NCBI GenBank assembly: GCA_037576215.1
Contig: JBANDB010000001.1
Location: forward strand, 1,736,001 to 1,800,000
Source: Armillaria gallica
Taxonomy: Eukaryota > Basidiomycota > Agaricomycetes > Agaricales > Physalacriaceae
DNA: 64,000 nucleotides
Reading direction: 5' to 3'
The notes under the pieces were generated by a model. The model was given only the letters and a program-made list of their open reading frames with translations, did not search any database and had not been told where the DNA came from. Shown here one piece after another: positions 1 to 12,999 of the stretch (positions are counted from its first letter, which is position 1; each line of letters begins with the position of its first letter). The position numbers were made by a program, and so were the translations under genes.

Positions 1-2212
1 AGATCTTGCGTTATTTTTACTTGTCGTTCAATTCGCTCTCTGTTTCGCTCCCTCACCCTCGCTATTATTGCCTTTTTTCGCAAGGCACAGTACAGATCTA
101 CGTTCACACGTTGGTTCAATGGTTTTTCCATCAGGCTCCGAGCTATCAGCTCCTGGTTCAAGAACATGTAACAAGCGTGAGATCCTGATATCCTATCGTC
201 ACTTCCGTAATGTAGTCTATTGTGCGGTACCGCAGTCGTTGGTGGGAACCTCGGCAAGTGCCTTCGGTGCTTTTCGTGTTTCTCCGATTCTTTGTATTGC
301 CCTAGGGCATGTTCTCTTTTCTTTTCTATTAACCCCATCTTATGCACAACGCCCGGTGATACCGATACGTTCTATCGGCGAGATTTAGTTAGTGCATGTA
401 CGTATGTGAACACACGAGGCGGGCCCCTACATGGGCGCAGGTGTACGTACGGATCCCGTCAACTACCGCCAGTGTACGACGCACCTAAACAACGAGGCAA
501 TATTATTCGGCATATGGGAGGTATACGAGAGACCAGGGGGCACATCTCAAACTCAAGGTGTGTAGGATGAGTATCGGACGTGAAAATTTGTCATTCAATC
601 GGGTGACGACAGCGTCGAGGGTCTAGGGGTGCAATTCTAAATTCCGATGGCGTCACTGCAGGGTTGAAAAGGCCTGAAGGTACCGTACGCGGCAGGACGC
701 CTATTTGCAGGACATATAACCATCCTCCCACCCCCTTAATTAAATGCCGTTAAACTAGGAACTTGCTCCACCGACATCGTGGGGCTGGCCGGTTGCTGGG
801 CCCCCTGCATTTCAATCATGCAAAACGGTACCGAAATGTCATAAGTTTGTGAGTTCAGCGCTTACTGTTACCCCACCCTGATCTGTAATACATAGACGCG
901 TCGTGTGTTCTGCCAGGAAGTCAATTGTGATGTTAGGCATGCTACCCATGGCAACGCGTGGCTTGATTTCTTCTTCCCAAATTCCCACCTTGTCTCTTGA
1001 CTGAATGGTTGGGAACGATCGCGACTCGCACTCTGTGTAGAACGCTCATTACCCAAGTACTTGGCCAACGAGATCACCATCGATCAGAGATCATCCACGT
1101 GGAGTGATCCGACCCTTCAATCCTGGTTCTCAGAGTATCTCTGGGTTCTAGTTTTTTCAACTGAGATGGGTTACCCGGAGAAAGGTTACCTCTGCCAGTA
1201 AAGTTCCGAGGATCTCTGTGTAATGCTGCCGCGGAAATCTTGAATCTCGCATCTTAGTATGGCCTCGCAACCAATTGCCGTTTCGTGGTCTGGAATGCAA
1301 GCAGATGCAAGCGTTCAGTTCGTGACAAATGTTTTTCATAATCGACCAACTATATCATAAGGCAGTCATATTATACATAACGTTCCACGTTTTCAAGGAA
1401 TATTTAGATCGCGTGGAATGAAGAAAATTCCATTTCACGATTTTTTGTCTGAGTCACGAGCAATATTCAAAAGCTATCATGCGTACGCTTCACTCCACCT
1501 AACACCGGCGTTGTTGCGCAAATATTATATAGTGGAGCTGTTACAGATTGCTTCGAAGGTTACTGGAATTTTGGTCGAGTATGTATCTGTTGCAAATTCA
1601 ACTCTTTGATTCAACTGTCACTTTGGCGCGGAGACAAATTTTATCTCTCCCGTTAGAGAGAATGCTAAGGTTTGCCAGGGTCTTGCCAGGGTTCACCTAC
1701 GGTCATGATCGATAAAACCTTCAAATTCGAGAGTTATACAAGCAAGTAGTATCGGATGCGCCAAGTAAGTGCTCGTCCGATAAATACGGCTTTACTTTGT
1801 AAACACTTTTCATTGTACATTAGACTTATCGCACTGCACGTTAGGCGACCCTAAGCCGAATTAACGCGGAACGACACGTCTTGTACAGCAAAGACAAAGG
1901 AAACGGCGTACTTGATTTTTTTTTCGATAACCCTGGATCAACCCTAGTGTTAGGTTTAGGCTGCGACACTGCGTCCCAAATTTGGGGCAGTAGATCATGG
2001 ACACGTGGCGTTTCTGTCCTTTTCGTTTTTACCCCATCGGCTGCGACGTAGATTCCGTTGCCATTCCCCGTCGGCTCTATACCCGGAGATTTAGGTTGAC
2101 AATTTTCTCTCTTATCAACAGGGACGACGATACCCCCGACGTTGGCATTTGGCATTTTCCGACTACGACACATCTCAGATCTTCATTATTCACGGGGGCA
2201 GATACATTTACT
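1..2212. other. No recognisable gene (left edge)
   Basis: Both strands were read. Open frames here are short, overlap one another on opposite strands and show no family motif, no hydrophobic pattern and no chain of plausible exons. The last few hundred bases should hold the promoter and 5' UTR of the receptor gene that starts at 2213. I see no transposon terminal repeats or long direct repeats. Confidence 0.6.
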
Positions 2213-3517
2213 ATGGCCGTAAGACGAAGACTGTCTGAGGCGACAGCGCTCGTTCCAGACCTTCACGTTGGAGTGCCAAATCTCTCCAAGACGCTCCATA
2301 TTTACGAGGCGCCTGTCTGGATGAGAGATAACGAGTATATCGTCTCTGGGTATCGAAGGTACGGTGTGACCATGGCGCTTATCTCTTTGTTTCCGAAACT
2401 GAGTTTGAAACGCAAATAGAGCTCAAAATCACTGGCGGGGATGCTTCCATTCTGTCTTTGGGTGTGAGTCCGTTGGTCGACAAGCTTTTTGAGTTGAAAT
2501 CAGCTCATTGTTACCAATCCCCATTCTCTTCTCCGTCCGTCTTCCATACTGTACAGATTTGCACAACGAAACTGGTAAGTATGTTACCTGCCAGGCTAAA
2601 GTATGCGGGCCACTCAACATCCCCGCTAGTCAATATCCACAGCCATCTCTGGGGCGCGGCCTTGTTCCTTTATTTTCTCATTACATTTCACCCCGACTTC
2701 CTAGAACCGTACCCGAAAACGACATGGATTGACTTATTCGTATTTGTGACATTCTTGTCTTCGGCGGTGTTCTGTCTAGGTGCAAGTGCCTTCTTTCACA
2801 CATCCATCTGCCATTCCAAAGAGGTGCAGCGCCTTTGATTTCTTTCCGGTTTTGGCCAACTTCACACCTCGTTCGTTATAGGTAGCATCGCGTTGTGTAG
2901 CATTCGACTATTCGGGGATCGTCGTACTCATCTTAGGATCCTTTTGCCCATCTATATATTACGGCTTGTTCTGCAGTCCCTATGCTCAAGTGACGTACAT
3001 ATCGCTGCTCACAACTGCCGGTCTCGGTCAGTGGGATCCTTCAGATTTTCTCAAGCTATCAAGGCTAATATTCGCCGCCCATTCCAGGCGCGGCGTACGT
3101 TGTTCTTCAACCTGAATATGCTCGTGCCACACATCGCGGTCTGCGAACGAGCGTATTCATCGGTTTAGGACTAACTGGGATTATTCCCGTGTGTCACGCA
3201 TTGGTTACCCATGGCTTCCTGAAGCTTTTCTCAGATATGGGCTTAAATTGGCTTTTGTTTTCGGGCGGATTATACATCGCGGGGGGCTTACTTTAGTACG
3301 GTTCCGTCTTCTGATTGTCAAGATAGGCAGACTGACAAGTTTCCTCTTCAGTGCAAATCGTATCCCGGAACGGTTCTCGCCAGGGATGTTCGACTACTTC
3401 TTTTCTTCGCACCAAATATTCCATGTATGTGTTGTGATAGCCGCCCTGGCACATTTTGCTAGTATTTCCACGGCTCTGGATTTCTGGCACACTGAACAAG
3501 TGTCGTGTCAGCTGTAG
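2213..3517 (+). CDS. PAQR / hemolysin-III family seven-pass membrane receptor (ADIPOR/Izh-like)
   Basis: Spliced product of about 310 residues. After a hydrophilic N-terminus comes the family entry segment (WMRDNEYIVSGYR, then NHWRGCFHSVFGYLHNETVN) followed by HSHLWG, the first zinc-ligand region. Then come repeated membrane segments, SAFFHTSICHS, FDYSGI, and a last segment with SSHQIFHVCVV, which carries the C-terminal histidine pair. These match the three metal-binding His/Asp positions of PAQR proteins. The family acts in lipid, sphingolipid/ceramide and zinc homeostasis in the ER or plasma membrane; fungal members are the Izh proteins. Seven exons join in frame with normal GT-AG introns, two of them flanking a very short exon encoding LHNET. 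The start is chosen at 2213 because the open frame leads straight into the conserved N-terminal motif. No frame damage seen. Confidence 0.9.
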
Positions 3518-4949
3518 ATGGATGCTGTCGTTAATGCTATTGTCCTGTCATACCTCAGTGCCTTCTTTTGTCGTGGCGGTCGCGAAGTCTCCATCAAAGG
3601 AGACATCTCTATGTCTGGCCAGTCATATCCTGTTAGTCAACGGCGCCATGTTCCGAACGACGCTTCGCACCCCCGTTATCTACTTGTGCTGGAATGTGTA
3701 ATCTGTACCCAGTTTTCTGGCTGGCTATCATACGGACGACTGTCATCCGATGGATCATATGTCCCTGCTTGCAATGATTTTTGAATACATGCTACATACT
3801 TATCATTCCGAGGAATAGTCGTCCTTTGTGAATATCTAATTTTGGGAGGATTAGGACACTAGCAAGATGTCATTGGATATATAATTTGGGGACGTGAGAC
3901 TCTTCGGAAGCGCATGCATATGCTCATCAGGGCATCATTCGGGGTTCTTTGCCTGGGCGCGGCCTGTTGTCATGTGCACTTGAACGTATAAAGCCTTTAA
4001 AACTTGGCTTTGACTTTCGAACTTTGAAGGGATCGTGGCGGCGGATGATTTGATACTGCCATTTTTGGTTTTAGACGGACTGTCCCGATCTGGGCCGATC
4101 ATGAATGTACCTTCAACTTGAACCCTCTCATCTCGCTCTCCAGCTGAAGAAATGCAAATGATCCTATCATTTGTCTTTTTTCTGATTTCTCGGTCGATTC
4201 ACATATCAGACAGGAACCTTCCGGACACTTTACGGCGGCGACGAGTTCTATCTATACTCTGAGTAACGCGTACAACAGAAAACATATACAGACGCCAAAT
4301 CCGCAGTCCGTAATTGGTCTAGCTAAGGGAATCACGGTGTCATACCAGCGTATTCCAGCCGAGAAATGGACCCCGATCACAGGCAGTGTAAGCTCGTGAA
4401 TCCGGCGACGTACCAGGTTGACAAACTATCGATGGGCTTGAAACGTGTTCGTGGGGAGAGGCCTTTCAAGGCACGACCCTTCCGTACCGGGGAATCGAAC
4501 CGCCAAGAACAGTAGGACATGAGGGGGCCATCTCGGAACCGACCTCAGAATCCACAATCCCAGTTTGTTGGTCCATGACTACATATTCATTTCACTTACT
4601 TGTAACCCAAATAAAGGTACGCTGCAGTGGCACGATCTCCGAGCGTTTGTAAAATAGTTCTATTCATTTCCGGCTACCGATCTCACGACAGTCCATAGAC
4701 TGGCTCCGTGTTTGGGTTGATGCTCCCTTTGTGAACCATAACAGCGTACCTCGTCACGGTTGCGCGCCGAGAATTATTGATTGGACATATTTTCGTGTCA
4801 TCCGCGGGTCGGGTCCAGCCATCACCATGCTAGCTCTCTGGCTATATAATGTCACCTGTGCCGTGAGTGAACGCACTTCATCCTAGAGTTCTTCCTCCCC
4901 CCTAGTTAACCTTTCCACCTTCTTTATCCTTCGACTCGCCTATACGAGC
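3518..4949. promoter_or_regulatory. Intergenic; P450 promoter with TATA box
   Basis: No coding region is supported. A TATATAA box lies at 4843-4849, about 100 bases before the P450 start codon, followed by a pyrimidine-rich leader. A sequence resembling a tRNA B box on the minus strand near 4487 does not fold into a cloverleaf. Confidence 0.5.
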
Positions 4950-6907
4950 ATGCCGTACTCCGTTGGCCTCCAGGCCGTAGGCGCTGCTTTCATATCCGCA
5001 GGCTTCGCGACTCAGTTTACCACATCCGTCATTATATTCCTTCTTATCGTCTTCGTCACTTCTTCTCTTCATGATGACGCGCTCAAGGAAGACTCGCCTG
5101 CATCACTCCCGGGGCACCCACTCTTTGCGATAATACCTTTCTTTCGACGACGATTTGACTTTCTCAATTGGGGATTCCACACAACCGGACAAGCCATTTT
5201 CCAATTCAAACTGTTGCGAGTGCGTTCTCGCGTTTACCTCGTTCTATGACACACTCTGATTTCAACTCTATCATTTGTTAACTGCTTACAGAATACAGTT
5301 ATTATTGTATCAGGGGAATCAGCTCGTCAGGAGTTTTTCACAGCCAAACATTTCGACCTGACGGAAGGGTTCAAGATCCTGTCTGGGGCCGTGAGTGTTC
5401 CGCATGCCTGCCCTGTTGATTTAGGCGTCGTTACTGACCGCGTTTTCCCCGCAGATACCCATGGTCAGAGGAGTGACATCTGACTTACAGACTAGAAGGG
5501 TTGCCCTGATTCATAAAAGACTCGCCGCTATCCAGCGCAACGAGCCCCTAAGCCAACGTATGTACTTTGCGCGTTATGAAATCGCACACTATTTGACGAC
5601 TCACATAATTACTCATGACAGTGATTCCATTGTTGCTGGAAGATTCTCGGCGAATGCTTGAGGGCTGGGGAGATTCCGGAGTGCTCGATCCCTTCAAAAA
5701 AATCTATGAGGTACGTGTTCCCGTCTCTAACGTAGTTTTGTCGGCGTTTCCCATTAAAACTTTGCCAATAGCTCACGTTCCAAACGACTGTTCGAAGCCT
5801 GTCGTGCACAGAAATATCGGATGATGCGATCTTGGTATCACGTCTAAAGAACTTGTATGACAAGCTTGATACTGGAACGACACCGGCCACCGTATTGATC
5901 CCATGGGTCCCTACGCCATCAATGGTGCGGAAGTTGTGGGCGACAAAGGAGATCTACGATATTATTGTTGCCGCGATCAAGGCTCGCGAAGAGAGCGGCG
6001 TGCAAAGGGACGACGCGCTACAGATGCTGCTGGACTTTAAGGACGAAAAGCTCGTTGTGGTTGGCGTGAGTTGCCCTTACTTCTTGTCCATCAAGTTACG
6101 GCTGCTGACGGACCCTTGGTTCAGTTCATCATGGGGTTGTTGATCGCCGGCGCCCGAGCCACTGGCACGACAGGCAAGTTGATCTTCCAATTGGAGTTTT
6201 CGAAAAAGTGATCTAATATTAGTCTTCTTTTTCAAACAGCGTGTTGGCTACTCACATATCTCGGAGGCCATCAGGAATGGCGGGCGAAAGCATATGACGA
6301 AATCCAATCACTGTTGGCGGCCCACCCTGCGCCAGAGGACTGCGCTTCCCTATCGAAACGCCTCGCCACAATCCCTCTGGAGACTTGGGAATCTTCGACA
6401 CCTGTGCTTGATTCCATCATTCGGGAGACACTTCGAGTCGCTCAGCCGCACACAGCTATGCGGAGAAATTTGGGTCCCGACACATATATTAACGGCAAGC
6501 TGATCCCGTCTGGGGCGTATGTGGTGTATCCCTTTAGCGATATCCACCTCGATGCTGAGCTCTATCCGGATCCGTGGAAATTCGACCCCGCAAGGGAGGA
6601 GACCAAGGTGCCTTACGGATATGTCGGTTGGGGTGGAGGTGGGTAATCTGGCGTTGTTTCTTGACTTGGACTAATTACTGATTGCTTTTCGTTAGGCAAA
6701 ACTACTTGTCTGGGGACTCGCCTCGCGAAGGTGGAGTTGAAGCTAATAACGGCGATGCTCCTACTTGGTTTCAATCACGACGTCGTTGACGACAGGGGAG
6801 TCGTTGCGGATCCTCTCCCAACTCCCAACTGGAACGACATTCTTCTATGTCGTCCACCAAAAGGAACGTGCAATCTGAGGTACTCCCGCACGGCCACTCC
6901 TCTGTAG
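4950..6907 (+). CDS. Cytochrome P450 monooxygenase (E-class type)
   Basis: Spliced product of about 500 residues from eight exons. It has a hydrophobic N-terminal anchor (TTSVIIFLLIVFV) for the ER membrane, the I-helix oxygen-activation motif AGARATGTT, the K-helix ExxR as ETLR, an FDPAR segment in the PERF position, and the haem-binding loop WGGGGKTTCLG whose Cys is the fifth haem ligand. In that loop Trp replaces the usual Phe, as occurs in some fungal families. The substrate cannot be inferred; relatives include sterol 14-demethylase-like and secondary-metabolism enzymes. Membrane anchor, length and all core motifs are present and the frames join cleanly, so the gene looks functional. It ends RYSRTATPL followed by TAG. 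It has no co-oriented biosynthetic neighbours, which argues against a cluster role. Confidence 0.93.
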
Positions 6908-7910
6908 GATTTCCATGGACAATTTCTCATGCAATATCTTTATTCTTGTTTTACGTCTTGTTTGTGCAGCATAGTCACGTTCATTTCTTTTATAAAGGTA
7001 AAACTAAATTATCCATACATAGCACGCATGCGTTCTTAAACTACTTACCTTCGCACTTTATACTTTACACACCGCTTATCGCTAGTAGAATGTGGTTAGA
7101 CATCTTTATTGTTCGACGGGCAATGTCGCTTGTACACATCTAGTATGCAATTCAATTCTTGGACAGACATGACTGCTGAGTGTTAACCAAGCAAGGGGTT
7201 TGTTCATCTGACGACGGGGACGCATGGATATGACCTTCTGGATTACCGGCTACCGCTGTAGCGCAAGATAAGTGGGCTTCGCTGAGAGCTTAAGCTCCAT
7301 GTCCCCATGCGTTGACCGGCGTCTATGAAGCTCCTACCCGCCCTGGACACGATAAGACCCAAGTAGAGAAAAAGGAGGAGACGTGTTCTTCTTCGCCTCA
7401 CAAGACTCGGAAGGGAGAACGGGTTCCGCGAGTTCGCGGTGCGCTTTGCACTGGCTTCCGTTATATTTGTTCAGCTGTTGTCGGATGTAGCGACGTCATG
7501 CACTAGTGCGATTTTACTTGGCAGAGGGTAGTTCCCAACAGCAACGACTGCCGAGGAACGGGATAGGCCGAGCATGAGGTGGCGCTAACGTGCCTAGCCA
7601 GTGTAAAGGCCGTAAGGAAATCACAGCAGAGCCTTCAAAAATAGTGGAACAGTTAACTGGGAAAGATAGATGGGCATTATTAACACAATGAGACAGGCGG
7701 CTTGAAACGAGTCTGATAGTAAAATGAAGGAGATATATGACGTCTCCGGAAATAAACGTGCTTCTAGGTGCTAGCAAGCCTATTCTGCGACGGTGCCGCA
7801 GCCTCCTGGTTCGAAGGGTCAGTTCGACGGTTGGCAAGTGGAAATGAAAGGTTACCAACGAGAGCAGTGTCCGATTTTCAAGGCAATGAATGTGAACGTA
7901 AGGACGCGCC
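6908..7910. other. Intergenic between convergent P450 and RRG9 genes
   Basis: About 1 kb that should hold the two 3' UTRs. A minus-strand open frame at 7514-7996 overlaps the end of RRG9 in another frame, is Arg/Leu/Ser-rich without domain character, and is treated as a shadow. Nothing else recognised. Confidence 0.5.
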
Positions 7911-8555
7911 CTAGTCGAAGGTGAATCTGTCCTTCGAATTAACACCAACCGCGTCTCCAATCTGATCGGAGCGGGCCGGTGCGAGATGAGAATCACCCAT
8001 ATTCTTCTCTCTCCAGAGCTTCTCAGCCTCGAGTCTCTCCCTCAGCCGGCTCAGTCGAACAAACTCGGCCGTCCCTTGCCGCTCTTTCGCCCTCATCTCG
8101 ATTCGCCGTTCTCTGCTAGGCTCCCATCGCCCCTTCAGGATCCGTCGAACTGCGTCAGGGCTTATTTTGAATTTCTCTGCGAGCACTTCAGTACTGAACT
8201 TGGCCCTGTCGAACTGATGCAGCTCCCGAAGTCCATCCATCGCTTCTCGTGATATCTTTCGTGGCGGATTCCAGCCCTCTGGGAACCGTTGCTTCATCGT
8301 CTTTCGGTGGCGAGCATACTCTTCAGGTGTCGGAGCTTTTGACGGTTTGCGACGGTGGATGGGGGGCGTCGACGCCCGAACACGGTTCACCACATCATTA
8401 TCTTCCGTGAGATCCAGTTTCACCGGCGAATCGTCGTCTAGGATAGATTTGTGTGACGGAGATCCAAATATACCCCATTTTTGCAGAGATGAGGGTGAGA
8501 GCGCAGAACTGGCGTAATACCTTGCTAAAAAACGTTTTGGAATCAACGAGGTCAT
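7911..8555 (-). CDS. RRG9: RRG9-like mitochondrial protein (Neugrin/Rrg9 domain)
   Basis: Single-exon gene for 214 residues. The N-terminus (MTSLIPKRFLARYYASSALS) is Arg/Ser-rich without acidic residues, as in a mitochondrial presequence. The core around residues 90-145 has FPEGWNPPRKISREAM, then LHQFDRAKFSTEVLAEKFKI and SPDAVRRILKGRW, the pattern of the Rrg9/neugrin domain: a WxPxKKISREAM-like entry followed by a helix-turn-helix-like segment. Yeast Rrg9 is needed for respiratory growth and mitochondrial genome maintenance; neugrin takes part in mitochondrial 16S rRNA and pseudouridylation modules in animals. A basic, charged C-terminal extension follows. The length is normal for basidiomycete homologues. 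Function here is inferred from the domain only. Confidence 0.85.
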   Translation of the reverse strand: MTSLIPKRFLARYYASSALSPSSLQKWGIFGSPSHKSILDDDSPVKLDLTEDNDVVNRVRASTPPIHRRKPSKAPTPEEYARHRKTMKQRFPEGWNPPRKISREAMDGLRELHQFDRAKFSTEVLAEKFKISPDAVRRILKGRWEPSRERRIEMRAKERQGTAEFVRLSRLRERLEAEKLWREKNMGDSHLAPARSDQIGDAVGVNSKDRFTFD

Positions 8556-9343
8556 GGTGCGGAAGCAAAAAAGAAAATTGTTTCAAGACGCCGGCAACTT
8601 AGGCCGGCGGGCATTGCCTCTTTGGGCTGTTCCGGTTGCAAGCTTTTGCTTCGCGAAAAGATAGGTGGGCTCCCTCATGTTATCTCTCGGTTCCGTCGTA
8701 CATCATGGGATCATTGCTGGTTCAAATTGTTCAAATTAGCTCGCCAGGTTAAACACTGCGATGCCCTAAACCCATTCATATATTCTTTCTATTGGTTGCT
8801 AATCCAGTCCGTGCCTCTGGGTGCAGTCCTAACGGAGTTACTGGATAGTCATCTTGACGGTCCTTAATAGTTTATCCACTCCTCATATACCGGTACCGCA
8901 ACAAGGGCCGGGTACTGTGAGTGCACAATGACCGCTTACCAGGCACGCACGCATCCAGTGTCGACCCTGGACGCACATATCGTCATTAGGCGCGCGATGA
9001 TTCAAGTACGCAATACCCAGTTGAACACTTTACACAAATATATATCTCGGCCCGCTTAACGAAACATGCGGAACTTGCCCAAAAACCTGCAGTGAAACTT
9101 GAAGATGATACTTACCCTCATTCTAGTCAGTTACAACTTTGAACGTGTGACTCACCACCGTTAAGACACTAAGGCCCTCGTGCCTATCCCTGACCATCAT
9201 CCCGAGTCCCGAGGTAGTCTGAGTCATCTAATAAACGCCCATGTTCACCCTTCGTTTGTATGACTCAACAATTACCTGCGCAATACTACAGTCTGCGATA
9301 TGGCGTTTATAAAACGAGTACGTGATATATTCTAAACTCTACA
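8556..9343. promoter_or_regulatory. Divergent promoter region between RRG9 and the arrestin-like gene
   Basis: No coding region supported. A TATAAAA box at 9308-9314 stands about 30 bases before the arrestin-like start codon. The rest shows no strong repeat. Confidence 0.5.
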
Positions 9344-10731
9344 ATGGATTCTTTACCTCCAGCCTATTCTCTTGATCCATCCGACGGTGAATCGCGTATT
9401 GATCTCACCCCGGCGCGTTCTACGGACAACCGTTTTACCGGCACCTTCCTTAAAAAAGAGGGAAATTTATCCGTTGTATTAACAGAACAACAAGACGGTT
9501 GCAGTTTACCCTCTTACGGAAGGCAGGGAGTAGTCAACGGCGCTGTTTTCTTCGAAAGACGCGACTTGGTTACTTCCGTCCAAGTCAAGGTCGTCACGGT
9601 TATCTTTTCTATATGTCGGTTCTGACGACTCAGTTCGGTAGCTGGAGGGTCGAATGGACACTGCGAATCACGAACACGGATCTCAGGTGCTGGTTTTCCT
9701 AGACGAAACTCGCACCCTGTGGTCTGTCGACTCGGCCAATCCAACGGCATGCCCTAGTTCTATGCCCTTCTCTCTGACGATCCCATCTGAGTTTCAGAGG
9801 GGCAATGATGAGAGATATGAACTACCACCTTCGTTCACCACGTCATTCCCGGAACTCAAAGTGTCAATCGGGTATTCCCTAACTGTCCGTGTCGTCGAGA
9901 ACCACTACCCACTCATCGGGTTCTTGAGAGGATCCCCAAGGTATGCGAGCCATGTTGAATGCAATGCGCGTGTGTCTTCCTTCTCTCTAATAAAGCCTGC
10001 GTGTCGTATTCAACTACCGGCCTCGAACGCGCCCAGCCCAACCAATACTCTCCAACCCCGCTTTTCTCTCGTCCATCAAGACGTCCCCAGAAGAGTGGAA
10101 ACAGAGTATCACGACCATCAACCCAAAACCCAACACAGCCGCGGCGCCTATCCACTGTAGCGTAAGCCACCGCCTAGCCCTCGGCCCAAATCTCACTGAT
10201 GCTCCTCGTAGCTCTTCATTCCCGCTGTTCAGATCTTCGCCATCTCTGATATCATTCCATTTCACGTCCAGCTGATGGCACCGCTTGCGTCTCTGCGACA
10301 GCTTTTCCCCGTCCCCGTCCCCGCACACGTTCATGGTAACGCGTCAATTCAGGTCCATCTGGTTCGTCAAGTCTCAGTGGAGGTTGACGGAAATGTGGCG
10401 TCACGGAATGTAGACATAGGGGAAGGGAGCTTGCGTCCGGTGCCTCCACTAGCGTCAGAGATCCAGCCTGGACCTGAGATTGAGAAACACATGGACTGGG
10501 AGGGGGAACTCAGATGTCAGCCTGACGTCGAGGTGGGCGGTTTCTTCGCGGCAGGCGCGTCGGTGAAGGTTCGTCATCCGTCTAGACTTGAATTCTGGTC
10601 TTGACTTTCCATTTCAGGATTTTATGATCGCATCGCTCTATCCTCCTGTGAAGTCGGATTTCCCCCACTCACGGAATGGCATTCGGGTAAGAATCGTCAC
10701 CGATCCTTGGACAGATGAAGTCGGCGGCTGA
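9344..10731 (+). CDS. Arrestin-like N-terminal domain protein with N-terminal PPxY
   Basis: Spliced product of about 390 residues from five exons. It opens with MDSLPPAYSL, where PPAY is a PPxY motif of the kind bound by WW domains of Rsp5/Nedd4-type ubiquitin ligases. The arrestin-like beta-sandwich follows: GTFLKKEGNLSVVL, the SYGRQGVVNGAVFFE strand pair, VQVKLEGR, MPFSLTIPSEF, then LRVVFNYRPRTRP, and a second half with FHVQLMAPLASLRQLF and VEVGGFFAAGASVKDFM. Fungal relatives are alpha-arrestins that recruit ubiquitin ligase to membrane transporters; no specific cargo can be named. The exon junctions around 9588/9642 require the acceptor at 9641 rather than the closer AG, because only that choice continues with LEGR. 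It converges on PIG-S with 97 bases between stop codons. Confidence 0.75.
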
Positions 10732-10828
10732 ACTGAGTCATTCTTTGCCTTTACAATGGAAGGAAAACACGCCGCATAGCAGGCTAATTCCAATTTACGC
10801 TTAGAGCCAGAGTCATAAATCATCGTGT

Positions 10829-12674
10829 CTAAGTATTTGCCACCTGTCGATGCTGCCGCCTCCAAGCCAAAAACTCTCGCAGAGCGGCTGCAATAAGAGG
10901 TATCACTGCACTAGCGAATAGAGGCGTGTAGACGGCATACTTATGTTCAGGTGGAAAGTACAGCAATGCCAGCATCCCTGGATTGAAGAAGGCGCGCGAA
11001 GCATGTGTTGCTGCGTCAGCAGAAAGACGCATTGTTTCAACAAGAGAACTTGCGGAAAGCGAGTGCATCTACAAAAGGTGCCCAGTTAATGTCATAAGCT
11101 CAAAACAAAATTGAAGACAATGAACAACTACCTTTTCCAGTGCAGACAGTGCGTCCCGCACGTCATCCCGCACAACCTGACCGACAGGCATGTTTTCGAT
11201 TTGATCAACCAATTTCACAGTGCTACGCAGTGTGTCCTTGGCTCCCCGGTCGTTTTCAAAAGCCCGCCGGCGCAATAGGGCGTCTAACTGCCAATCTGAA
11301 AGCAACGAATTGTCGTCAGGAGAGATTCTGACGTCGGCGTGAAGACCTGGAACACCAAGCAACGCGAGAAGCTGATTCGAGAAGGCCGGGAACAGGGTGT
11401 CGAGATCTATTGAAGACATATATCTGTGTGGCGCGGTCTCATCAGATGGATTGTATATTGTCACACCTCCCCATTGAGGAATGAGGAAGGAGTTCGAATG
11501 TGAAGGGGACCCTACGTCATGAATCAATGATCAGTTGGACAGGTGAAAAAAAACGACCCTACCATCCGGATTTAGTATCACAAGGGGTTTGCGCGCGCCT
11601 GAAGGAACAAATAATATAAAATGAAGCACTGGATCGTTTGAAGAGCTAGAAGCTAGTAGACCGTTAGCAACTGGTGAAAACGCGGTAAAGGCAGAGCTTA
11701 CACAGCGTCCATTCGGCAGAATTAATGAAGACAGTCAAATCTTCCGGAGTTAAGCCAAAAGACTCGTTGTCGAGAGCCTGCGGCTTGAAAGCAAGCGGCG
11801 CGTGAAATTGTACCTGGCTTTCGATGGTGAAATTGTGCAAAATGGATAGAGCTGTTACTATGGGATCGACATGGTCTGGCAGAAGCATTATGACATCGTA
11901 TGCGGCGCTAAGAAGACTTGTACTCACGGTGTATGGCATTCGTAAGATCCCAGCCAGTGATAACCTGACCGGCTGCCGCATCTTCATTAAGCAGGGTAAA
12001 CGAGAGACGGAAACGAGGCGAATATTGAGCGATACGGTATTCTCGATCAGGATCTGAAGAATATGGAACGAGAAGGGCAGCAAGAACGTCTGCTAGGTGG
12101 GATACTGTGTGCCACAGAAATGAAGGAATTAAGTCACGCGTCGGCGGGGAATGAAGTCCAGACCTTACAGGGACGGTGGTGGATCGGGAATAATATTCGT
12201 CGTCCAGTTATGACAGTTTCAACTGAAGGCGCCCAAGTGACGGAATATGTCCCAGGCATGTTCAGGGAGTCTTGACGACTCGTGAGAAACGAACTTGGCT
12301 GCTGACGTGAGTGAGAACGTACCCGCTTCGCTGCCTACCTCTACATGGATGGATAGTCCCCTCCACTGTCCACCTTTCGAGCTGTGTGTGTCGAAGAGCT
12401 GCTGTAGCTTTCCAGTTATTGAGGGACCATCTTGCACCAGAGAAGGATCCAGTCGTATTGTGATAGGGAAGGATAAGACTGTCTTGGCTTGGTATTGAAC
12501 TTGAGCAGTTGGCAGTGAGAGACGCTCGATACTGGTCGTATGCCACCACAATGGCGTCGCAAGCAGGATAACGACCCAGTACGACACAATAATCAATCTT
12601 CGTACACGATGGGACTGGAAGAAAATACTGGAGGGATCCCTCAGCGGAGTCTCGTGCCCTTGGGACGCGCTCAT
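10829..12674 (-). CDS. GPI17: GPI transamidase subunit PIG-S / Gpi17
   Basis: Spliced product of about 515 residues, near the usual 530-555. The subunit belongs to the ER complex (GPI8, GAA1, PIG-S, PIG-T, PIG-U) that attaches GPI anchors to proteins. The N-terminus has a cytoplasmic stretch ending HRVRRLI, then the first membrane span (IIVSYWVVILLATPLWW) and the family signature WHTTSIERLSLP. The C-terminus has FFNPGMLALLYFPPEHKYAVY, then the second span (TPLFASAVIPLIAAALRE). The lumenal part contains the expected TYSVTW...GRRILFP and YRIAQYSPRFRLSFTLLNED segments. The exon after the first intron is read as DSLNMPGTYSVTW, using the acceptor near 12272; the other open frame there is a shadow. 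Frames are clean throughout. Confidence 0.93.
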
Positions 12675-12999
12675 GGGTGGTACATGGATGGACCTGCTTT
12701 ACGCCGGCCGTGGGGCCGTGCTGCTTGCCGAGTCCCGGCATCCTGTTTAGAGTGTGCGTGCTTTATTTGCTCCAGCTTATGTCAGCTGACTTCTCTGTTT
12801 GGTAGCTATGCTGCTGGACGCTTTAGCTTTCTTCACCCAAGTCCCCATTTCTCCTTTGTTTGCTTTCCGGTCGAACTCTACTTTCTCTTTATAATCTCTT
12901 CCTATATCGTGTCTCTCTGAGGTCCCTGGAACTTGCATTATCACAGCGCTTCAGTTTCGGTCTCCGTATTCAGTGAAGGCTTGGATTATTCAAGTCCCA

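Noticed and set aside
4470..4550. tRNA gene on the minus strand, from a GGTTCGATTCC B-box-like sequence
   Set aside because: The acceptor and T stems do not pair properly and the possible molecule is only about 60 bases.
7514..7996. 160-residue minus-strand protein
   Set aside because: It overlaps the RRG9 3' end in another frame and lacks domain character.
12540..12920. 126-residue plus-strand frame opposite the PIG-S start
   Set aside because: Antisense to a well-supported exon; composition is that of a shadow frame.
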